5,553 nucleotides of DNA from an uncultured Collinsella sp. (lineage in GTDB: Bacteria; Actinomycetota; Coriobacteriia; Coriobacteriales; Coriobacteriaceae): NCBI GenBank assembly GCA_900751695.1, contig CAADSS010000085.1, positions 1 through 5,553 on the forward strand, given 5' to 3'. Of this stretch, positions 1 through 4,862 are shown piece after piece; the first letter of the stretch is position 1, and the number at the start of each line of letters is the position of its first letter. The translations under genes and the position numbers were made by a program. Under the pieces are notes generated by a model that saw nothing but the letters and a program-made list of their open reading frames with translations, ran no database searches and had not been told where the DNA came from.

Positions 1-1077
1 CACGGTCTTGCCGCCAAACGCGGTAACAACCTGGTCATCGACTCCGCTCTGGGCACACGCCTCATCCATATGCGCATGGCCGTCCTCACCTTCGTTTGCT
101 CCACGCTCACGCCCCTAACGGGCGGATCGGCCGGTCGCGAGGGGGCCGCGGTGCAGATTGGCGGCACCATCGCCAGCAACATCTCGAGCCTCGCCCACCT
201 CGAAAAGCATGACCACCACGACCTCATGCTCGCCGGCATCTCGTCGGCCTTTGGCGCCGTATTCGGTTCGCCCCTTGCCGGCGCGTTCTTTGGCATGGAG
301 ATGTGCTTTATCGGCAAAATCGACTACACCGCGGGCATCTACTGCCTGGTCGCCTCGTTTACCGGCTACTTTACATCACTCGCCCTGGGTACCGAGTACG
401 AAGCGAATGTCATCGCCAGCGTTCCCGCTATGACGCCCAAAACGGTCATCATCGTTGTTTTCAGCGCAATTATCTTCGGTCTGACGGCACGCCTCTTTGC
501 CTGGTCGGTTCGAACCGTCAAGAGCCTGTACGGTCGCTTTATCGCCAATTACCTCGTTCGCGCACTCATAGGCGCACTCGTGGTTTTGGCCGCCTATGCC
601 CTCCTCGACGCCTGGAACTACGCCGGCCTTTCCACGTGGCTTTCCGGCGCCGGATTTGCCGGCAACACCACCCTGGCGGACGCAGCCATCAAGTTGGTCG
701 TCACAGCGCTTACCCTGGGCGCGGGCTTCCAAGGTGGCGAGGTCACGCCCCTGTTTGGCATCGGTGCGGCACTCGGTGGCTGGATCGGTTGCCTTACTGG
801 ACTCGACCCCAGTTTTCTGGCGGCTCTCGGCATGCTCGGTGTGTTCTGCGCCGGCCTTAACGTGCCCATCACCACCTGTATGATGGCCATCGACCTGTTC
901 CACGGCACGGCAGCCGGGTTCTTTGTCATCGTGGCCTTTATCAGCTACCTAACCGCCGGACACCGCGGCGTGTACCCCGCCCAGCGCATCATCTCACCCA
1001 AGCGCCGTTCGCTTATTGTAGATGAGGGCGGTACGGTAGCGGATGCTATCGAGCGCCACAACGACCTGATAGAGTAG
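1..1077 (+). CDS. CLC-family ion/proton antiporter, probable fluoride (CLC-F) subclass; 5' end missing
   Basis: The frame is open from base 1 and gives the last 358 residues of a CLC membrane protein; roughly 50-80 N-terminal residues lie outside the window. Fragment residues 45-48 are GREG, whose Glu47 matches the gating glutamate of CLC transporters. Residues 242-250 (GFQGGEVTP) occupy the GxFxP anion-site position but read EVTP, as in fluoride-exporting CLC-F proteins. Residues 8-11 (GNNL) fall where Cl- transporters have GSGIP, so the chloride-coordinating Ser appears replaced by Asn. The end carries a GHRGVYPAQ motif with Tyr325, a plausible counterpart of the pore tyrosine. Many hydrophobic segments fit the usual helical bundle, and no C-terminal CBS domain is present. 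Known family role: CLC-F proteins export F- in exchange for H+ across the inner membrane and are often under a fluoride riboswitch; any such leader would be off the left edge. The CLC family is near certain; the fluoride subclass is inferred from motifs. Confidence 0.88.
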   Translation, partial: HGLAAKRGNNLVIDSALGTRLIHMRMAVLTFVCSTLTPLTGGSAGREGAAVQIGGTIASNISSLAHLEKHDHHDLMLAGISSAFGAVFGSPLAGAFFGMEMCFIGKIDYTAGIYCLVASFTGYFTSLALGTEYEANVIASVPAMTPKTVIIVVFSAIIFGLTARLFAWSVRTVKSLYGRFIANYLVRALIGALVVLAAYALLDAWNYAGLSTWLSGAGFAGNTTLADAAIKLVVTALTLGAGFQGGEVTPLFGIGAALGGWIGCLTGLDPSFLAALGMLGVFCAGLNVPITTCMMAIDLFHGTAAGFFVIVAFISYLTAGHRGVYPAQRIISPKRRSLIVDEGGTVADAIERHNDLIE

Positions 1078-1152
1078 ACGTAAGTATTCGACGTGCAGCC
1101 ACAATCGGGGGCAATTCGACCTGAGCGCGACCGCACCGTCACGTCATACGCC

Positions 1153-1157
1153 GGGAG
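1153..1157 (+). promoter_or_regulatory. Ribosome binding site of the lipid kinase gene
   Basis: GGGAG lies 7 nt before the ATG at 1165. It decides the start: the same frame is open back to a GTG at 1093, but that codon has no purine-rich sequence ahead of it, and the extra 24 residues do not resemble the start of a lipid kinase. Confidence 0.7.
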
Positions 1158-1164
1158 TCGCCCC

Positions 1165-2127
1165 ATGCACGCAACTGATTTTGGCCGCACGCTCATCATC
1201 GCCAACCCAGCCGCCCAGTCGGGCGCCGCGCATGAGGTTGCCGAGCGCCTGCAACGCTTTTTGGACATGACTGCACGCGCATCCCAGTTTGACCTGGTGC
1301 TAACCGAGCACATGGGACACGCCAAGGAGTTGGCCGCCCAGGCTCAGGGCTATCGCACCGTTATCGCACTCGGCGGCGACGGCGTAATCCACGAGGTCGT
1401 CAATGGGCTTATGACGCAAAAGGGGGACGCCCGCCCCACTCTTGCCGTCCTGCCCGTTGGCTCCGGCAACGATTTTGCCCAAACGCTCGGCATCGACGAT
1501 TTCTCCGGCAAGGATTTTGGCGCGCTGCTCACCTGTGAACTGCAGCGTCAGGACATCGGACGCATTCGCTCATGGAACCCCGCAAGCGGCAGCGGCGAGG
1601 CTACCGTTGAGTACTACGACCAGACGCTTTCGGTCGGCATCGATGCCGCCATCGGCCTTGGCACCACCGAGCTACGCAAAAAGACCAGCTTGACGGGCGC
1701 TCCGCTCTACACTCTCTCGGGACTTGAGCAGTTTGGCCTTCGCTATCGCAACTACCCCATGACAGCCAGCTTTGACGGCGCGCCCGCCGAGCGCGTGAGA
1801 GCAATCATCATGGCGATTCAGCTGGGCCCCACGTATGGCTCGGGCTACCGCATCTGCCCCGATGCCGACCCCTGCGACGGCATGCTCGACGTCTGCTACG
1901 CATGCGGCCCCGTCCCTCGCGCGGTTGCCCTGCCCATGTTTCTTTCGGCCAAGGACGGCCACCATACCAAGTTGCCACCGGTTCGCATGCGCCGATGCCG
2001 CCATGCCGAGCTCACTTTTGAGGAGCCCGACTACCCCATCCAAGCCGACGGCGAGCCCATCGTCGCCTCGCGCATTGAAGTTGACATCCTACCCGGTGCC
2101 CTCCAAGTCTGGCACCCAACCCGCTAA
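1165..2127 (+). CDS. Diacylglycerol kinase-family (YegS/DagK/BmrU-like) lipid kinase
   Basis: A 320-residue protein with the normal length and order of the bacterial DAGK-catalytic family. Residues 9-20 (TLIIANPAAQSG) are the usual first strand and N-P...G turn. Residues 70-81 (GGDGVIHEVVNG) are the nucleotide-binding GGDG motif. Residues 97-104 (PVGSGNDF) are the second catalytic GSGNDFA-type motif. Residues 293-298 (QADGEP) are the C-terminal DGE motif that closes the beta-sandwich domain. Family members phosphorylate diacylglycerol or related lipids with ATP at the inner face of the membrane, recycling lipid head-group turnover products; the substrate here cannot be read from sequence. It follows the CLC gene by 87 nt with no terminator seen, so co-transcription is possible. 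His76 stands where many relatives have Asn (T.NEV), a mild variation. The gene is followed by a long inverted repeat in a convergent gap. Confidence 0.9.
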   Translation: MHATDFGRTLIIANPAAQSGAAHEVAERLQRFLDMTARASQFDLVLTEHMGHAKELAAQAQGYRTVIALGGDGVIHEVVNGLMTQKGDARPTLAVLPVGSGNDFAQTLGIDDFSGKDFGALLTCELQRQDIGRIRSWNPASGSGEATVEYYDQTLSVGIDAAIGLGTTELRKKTSLTGAPLYTLSGLEQFGLRYRNYPMTASFDGAPAERVRAIIMAIQLGPTYGSGYRICPDADPCDGMLDVCYACGPVPRAVALPMFLSAKDGHHTKLPPVRMRRCRHAELTFEEPDYPIQADGEPIVASRIEVDILPGALQVWHPTR

Positions 2128-2134
2128 CCCCACC

Positions 2135-2205
2135 TAAGTTGCGGTGAAATAGGGACTGTTTATGCAGCTAAAGCCGCAAAACAGTCCCTATTTCACCGCA
2201 ACTTA
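2135..2205. repeat. Long perfect inverted repeat (27-bp arms) in the convergent intergenic gap
   Basis: The left arm 2135-2161 is the exact reverse complement of the right arm 2179-2205, with a 17-nt spacer at 2162-2178. Inside the spacer TGC (2163-2165) can pair with GCA (2176-2178), lengthening the stem. It lies 8 nt after the lipid kinase stop and 9 nt before the stop of the opposing release-factor-like gene. It could end transcription in both directions, although no T-run follows either arm. The arm core GTGAAATAGGGACTGT (2144-2159) matches 14 of 16 bases of the palindrome at 2620-2650, which points to a dispersed REP- or MITE-like family rather than a one-off terminator. Confidence 0.9.
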
Positions 2206-2213
2206 TGAGAAGG

Positions 2214-2579
2214 CTATTCGTCGCTGCCCGGTTTGCGACGGTTGGCCTTTTTAATGGCGTTGAAGTGTTTGTCGTTGAGCCTGCGCTGGCGAGAGCGCTG
2301 AGGCACCTTGGTCTTTACGCGTCGGCGCGGTGGACGCCCGCGACGCTCAAGCTCAGCGCACAGCTTACGTAGGCAGCTCGCGCGATTCTGAAACTGGCTG
2401 CGGCTCTCACGCGCCGTCACGACAATCCCCGAAGGGATATGTTTCATGCGTACCGCCGAGTCCGTCGTGTTCACGCCCTGTCCGCCCGGACCCGTCGCGC
2501 GAAACACCTGCACCTCGCAATCGCGCGCCAACTCCTCGCCCGACATCTCGGCATAGCGCGCATACTCGCGCCATTCCAT
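2214..2579 (-). CDS. Small GGQ-domain peptide chain release factor-like protein
   Basis: A 121-residue protein consisting of a class-I release factor catalytic domain alone. Residues 27-55 contain ATGPGGQGVN, then SAVRMKHIPSGIVV and later ESRSQFQNR, the same order as RF1/RF2 domain 3. GGQ is at 32-34. In that family the motif enters the ribosomal peptidyl transferase centre and triggers peptidyl-tRNA hydrolysis. The stop-codon-reading domains are absent. The tail, residues 79-116, is very basic (RGRPPRRRVKTKVP and following), as in ArfB/YaeJ, whose tail occupies the empty mRNA channel of stalled ribosomes. A ribosome-rescue role is therefore inferred. The residue after GGQ is Gly, where His or a similar residue is usual. 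The start is uncertain: an in-frame ATG at 2612 would add 11 residues, and a TTG at 2660 would read through a terminator hairpin and is rejected. The ATG at 2579 was chosen because homology-like sequence begins there. It is downstream of xpt on the same strand, separated by a hairpin. Confidence 0.85.
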   Translation of the reverse strand: MEWREYARYAEMSGEELARDCEVQVFRATGPGGQGVNTTDSAVRMKHIPSGIVVTARESRSQFQNRASCLRKLCAELERRGRPPRRRVKTKVPQRSRQRRLNDKHFNAIKKANRRKPGSDE

Positions 2580-2599
2580 CTTGTTCTCATCCGTATCAG

Positions 2600-2608
2600 C
2601 ACCTCCCC
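2600..2608 (-). promoter_or_regulatory. Strong Shine-Dalgarno-like sequence, oddly placed for the GGQ gene
   Basis: On the minus strand this reads GGGGAGGTG, the best ribosome-binding match near the release-factor-like gene. It ends 20 nt before the ATG at 2579, which is too far for a normal site, and it lies inside the coding region if the ATG at 2612 is used. The ATG at 2590 has ideal 9-nt spacing but is out of frame and opens only a short ORF. Confidence 0.5.
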
Positions 2609-2614
2609 TCATAC

Positions 2615-2650
2615 AAAAAATGTGACAAAGGGACAGTCCCTTTGTCACAT
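2615..2650 (-). terminator. Probable intrinsic terminator of xpt
   Basis: On the minus strand the 31-bp palindrome forms a strong stem and is followed directly by six T (2620-2615, the first being the end of the palindrome). It begins 27 nt after the xpt stop codon. The plus-strand side has no T-run, so only minus-strand transcription should be stopped. The release-factor-like gene downstream would then need its own promoter or leaky readthrough. Confidence 0.75.
2620..2650. repeat. 31-bp perfect palindrome, GGGACTGTCCC type
   Basis: Bases 2620-2634 are the exact reverse complement of 2636-2650 around the single central base 2635. The minus-strand core GTGACAAAGGGACTGT (2648-2633) differs at only 2 of 16 positions from the arm core of the inverted repeat at 2144-2159, so the two are probably related elements. 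It lies between xpt and the release-factor-like gene. Confidence 0.9.
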
Positions 2651-2677
2651 CGCATACCAATCGCTTGTGTTGCGCGC

Positions 2678-3256
2678 TTAGGCGAAGGTGATCTCGCCGT
2701 TCTCGCAGTCCATATCGGCGATACGGGCCAGGCTCTCAACGCGGAAGCCGCGCTTACGGAGCTTATCGCCGCCGCCCTGGAAGCCCTTCTCAACGGCGAT
2801 GCCAATGCCGGCAACTTCGGCGCCCGCAGCCTCGCAGATCTTAACGAGGCCCTCAAGCGCGCAGCCGTTGGCCAGGAAGTCATCGATAATCAGGACCTTG
2901 TCGCCCTCGGACAGGAAGCGCTTGCCGACGATAACCGGGTACTCCTTCTGCTTGGTAAAGGAGTAGATGGTCGTGGCATACTGCTCGCCGTCGAGGTTGA
3001 TGGACTGCGCCTTCTTGGCAAAGACCACCGGCACGCCGCCAAAATGCTGGGCCGCAATGCAAGCCATGCCAATGCCCGAAGCCTCGATCGTCAGGATCTT
3101 GTTGATCTCGACACCCTCGAACAGACGGGCCCACTCGGCGCCCATATGGTCGAACAGCTCAACGTCGCACTGGTGGTTGAGGAAGGCATCAACCTTAAGG
3201 ACGTTACCGGCCTTTACGATGCCGTCATGGCGAATACGATCCTCAAGCTCCTGCAT
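2678..3256 (-). CDS. xpt: Xanthine phosphoribosyltransferase
   Basis: A 192-residue cytoplasmic enzyme that converts xanthine plus PRPP to XMP and pyrophosphate in purine salvage, feeding GMP synthesis. It resembles Bacillus subtilis Xpt (194 residues as I recall it) along its whole length: KVDAFLNHQ at 21-29, LTIEASGIG at 55-63, GVPVVFAKK at 74-82 and YSFTKQ at 98-103. The PRPP-binding loop VLIIDDFLANG is at 121-131 with the two acidic residues Asp125-Asp126, and GIGIAVEKGFQ follows at 150-160. The ATG at 3256 is preceded by AAGGGG (3269-3264) with 7-nt spacing. The gene follows the MFS gene by 160 nt on the same strand, with an AT-rich promoter-like patch in the gap, and is followed by a hairpin with a T-run, so it is probably a single-gene unit. 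No adjacent xanthine permease (pbuX) is present and no purine riboswitch was recognised upstream. Confidence 0.95.
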   Translation of the reverse strand: MQELEDRIRHDGIVKAGNVLKVDAFLNHQCDVELFDHMGAEWARLFEGVEINKILTIEASGIGMACIAAQHFGGVPVVFAKKAQSINLDGEQYATTIYSFTKQKEYPVIVGKRFLSEGDKVLIIDDFLANGCALEGLVKICEAAGAEVAGIGIAVEKGFQGGGDKLRKRGFRVESLARIADMDCENGEITFA

Positions 3257-3263
3257 GGCGCAA

Positions 3264-3269
3264 CCCCTT
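3264..3269 (-). promoter_or_regulatory. Ribosome binding site of xpt
   Basis: AAGGGG on the minus strand lies 7 nt before the xpt ATG, supporting the start at 3256. Confidence 0.7.
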
Positions 3270-3288
3270 CTCGCGGCAACGATACCGC

Positions 3289-3320
3289 GCGATTAATAAA
3301 CGTTGTTCGATAGTCTACCA
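3289..3320 (-). promoter_or_regulatory. AT-rich promoter-like patch upstream of xpt, with one PurBox-like site
   Basis: This is the only AT-rich stretch in the 160-nt gap between the MFS gene and xpt. On the minus strand it contains TTTATTAAT, a possible -10 element, preceded by ACTATCGAACAAC (3314-3302). By eye the latter matches 10 of 13 positions of the Gram-positive PurR box AWWWCCGAACWWT. No good -35 hexamer and no second inverted box were found, so both the promoter and the operator are tentative. Confidence 0.3.
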
Positions 3321-3416
3321 CGGACCGACCCCCGCCCGCCCCACAAGCCACATCGCACCATAAAGCTGCAAGACCAGTAGATAGGCCCGATTCGTGGCAG
3401 ACAGCCTCCCAACACG

Positions 3417-4721
3417 CTAATGCCGGGTGCGCGTCCTCACCAAACGTACCAATGTGAGCGCAAAGCCCACGGTAGCAACGGCCATCAGCACGTAGAATAC
3501 CAAACGGAAGCCAAAGAGGAACACGTCCGGACGACCCGCCACATAGCTCGTGACCGTCTTGCCCATCGCCGCGCTCGTCTGTCCATACAGGATGCGCGAC
3601 GCCGCCGTAATACCCAGCGCTATGCCCGCATAGCGCGCCAAGCTGCTCAAGCTGCCCGCAAAGCCAAGCGCCTCACGCGGAGCCGAACCCATATACAGCG
3701 AATTATTGGGACTCTGGAAGATCGACGTGCCGCACGACATAAACGCGACGCAGCACACAATCATCAAGATGGAAGAGTGCTCGTCAAGCGTGCTCACCGC
3801 AAAGAGACCGCACACGTACACGCCCAGGCCAACGGCCGTGGGCGCTTCACAACCAACACGGTCGGACACCGAGCCCGAAAGCGGGCCCACAAAGGCATTC
3901 ACGACCGGCATCGCCAAAAACAACAGGCCGGAGATATCGGAGCTAAAGCCGTGGGCATCCTGAAAGTAGAACGGCAGCACAAACTCGGAGGCACCGATAC
4001 CCACGAACACGATAAGCATGCAAGCCAGGTTAATCGTGAAAGCCGAGCTCGCAAAGCAGCGACGCGCCGCCTCTGTCAACGGCATAGGGCGTTCGCCAGC
4101 CTCCGGCTTCACATGCGGCAGCGTATAGAGTCCCACGATAAACGAGATTACGCCAATGGGCAGATTGATAAGGAAGATGCTCTCCCAGGGAAAGCTCGCC
4201 ACCAGCACGCCGCCGAGCACGGGGCCGCACATCATGCCAAGAGCCACAAAGGTCGCCAGAATGCCCATGGCACGGCCGCGCTCACGCGCCGGAAACGACT
4301 CGGTGATGATGCCCATATTGTTGGCCATCGCGGCGGCACAGCCAATGCCCTGCACGAAACGCGCCAAGATAAGCACCTCGAGCGAAGCCGAAAGCCCGCA
4401 AAGCAACGAGCCACCCGTAAAGACGATTACACCAAGCTGGAACACATTCACCTTGCCGCGCACATCGCCCAAGCGGCCAAACGGCAGCATGGCGACGCAC
4501 GTCGCGAGCAGATACACCGAGCTCACGAGCTGAATGCGGTCGAGACCCACCCCCAGCTCCTTTTGCATCACTGGGAGCGCCACCGTCACGATGCTCGCAT
4601 CCAGACACGCCATAAAGGTCATGACGAGCACGGTGAACAGAATCGCCCATTTATTCTTACCGTGGGTGTCGCCCTCTAGGGCAATGTGTTCGCGGCGCAG
4701 CTGCTCGGCAGTTTTCTCCAT
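3417..4721 (-). CDS. MFS efflux transporter, DHA2 (EmrB/QacA)-like sequence
   Basis: A 434-residue inner-membrane protein of the major facilitator superfamily, probably a proton-driven exporter of a drug or metabolite; the substrate is unknown. Residues 40-50 (LDASIVTVALP) are the first-helix motif typical of DHA2 exporters. Residues 82-90 (GRLGDVRGK) are motif A, R121-G127 lies in motif B, and 162-171 (GMMCGPVLGG) is the antiporter motif C. WESIFLINLPIG at 179-190 is another DHA2 hallmark, and the C-terminal half has SPNNSLYMG, as in that family. I count about 12 hydrophobic segments rather than 14: the stretch after helix 6 is only about 30 polar residues, so the two extra central DHA2 helices seem absent. 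The ATG at 4721 was chosen over a codon at 4748 because AAAGGA stands just before it. A hairpin with a T-run ends 25 nt upstream. The gene shares strand with the sulfhydrylase upstream and xpt downstream. Confidence 0.9.
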   Translation of the reverse strand: MEKTAEQLRREHIALEGDTHGKNKWAILFTVLVMTFMACLDASIVTVALPVMQKELGVGLDRIQLVSSVYLLATCVAMLPFGRLGDVRGKVNVFQLGVIVFTGGSLLCGLSASLEVLILARFVQGIGCAAAMANNMGIITESFPARERGRAMGILATFVALGMMCGPVLGGVLVASFPWESIFLINLPIGVISFIVGLYTLPHVKPEAGERPMPLTEAARRCFASSAFTINLACMLIVFVGIGASEFVLPFYFQDAHGFSSDISGLLFLAMPVVNAFVGPLSGSVSDRVGCEAPTAVGLGVYVCGLFAVSTLDEHSSILMIVCCVAFMSCGTSIFQSPNNSLYMGSAPREALGFAGSLSSLARYAGIALGITAASRILYGQTSAAMGKTVTSYVAGRPDVFLFGFRLVFYVLMAVATVGFALTLVRLVRTRTRH

Positions 4722-4726
4722 GTATA

Positions 4727-4733
4727 TCCTTTC
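4727..4733 (-). promoter_or_regulatory. Ribosome binding site of the MFS gene
   Basis: GAAAGGA on the minus strand lies 5 nt before the ATG at 4721. It favours this start over the upstream in-frame codon at 4748, which lies in the T-run of the terminator hairpin. Confidence 0.7.
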
Positions 4734-4746
4734 TATCGTGCAACGC

Positions 4747-4793
4747 AAAAACGGGACCCCAATCGCCTACAAACGGACACGATCGGGGTCCCG
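4747..4793 (-). terminator. Intrinsic terminator hairpin upstream of the MFS gene
   Basis: On the minus strand CGGGACCCC (4793-4785) pairs perfectly with GGGGTCCCG (4760-4752). An A-C mismatch and four more pairs follow towards a 14-nt loop (4766-4779), and five T (4751-4747) come straight after the stem. It lies 70 nt after the sulfhydrylase stop codon, so it is a good terminator for that gene. It also ends only 25 nt before the MFS start codon, leaving no room for a separate MFS promoter downstream, so it may work as an attenuator or allow readthrough. Confidence 0.85.
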
Positions 4794-4862
4794 CCTACGG
4801 AATCGGAACTATGAGGACGTCGTCAGCCGAAAAGCCGTCCCACGCCTCGCACGCACGCTAGC

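Noticed and set aside
1093..1164. Upstream GTG start for the lipid kinase
   Set aside because: No ribosome binding site precedes it, and the extra residues do not resemble the family. The ATG at 1165 has GGGAG at the right distance.
2580..2660. N-terminal extension of the GGQ protein to a TTG at 2660
   Set aside because: The added residues are translated from the palindrome and its T-run, which look like a terminator. Family-like sequence begins only at about 2579.
2330..3313. Long plus-strand open frame of 327 codons
   Set aside because: It runs antisense across two well-supported minus-strand genes (the GGQ protein and xpt) and through the palindrome. Its translation is low-complexity shadow coding with no family features.
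3257..3416. Purine riboswitch in the gap upstream of xpt
   Set aside because: I looked for the conserved loop and junction motifs of the guanine/xanthine-linked aptamer on the minus strand and did not find them.
3380..3416. Terminator just after the MFS gene
   Set aside because: Only a weak GGC/GCC stem is visible with no T-run, so a terminator cannot be supported.
3420..4679. Plus-strand open frame of 419 codons opposite the MFS gene
   Set aside because: The product is rich in Arg, His, Gln and Ala with no domain, as expected for the antisense of a GC-rich membrane-protein gene. The minus-strand MFS motifs are unambiguous.
4722..4748. Promoter for the MFS gene between the hairpin and the start codon (TTGCGT, 16 nt, TATACA)
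   Set aside because: The would-be -10 overlaps the start codon region, so transcription would begin inside the gene and lose the RBS.
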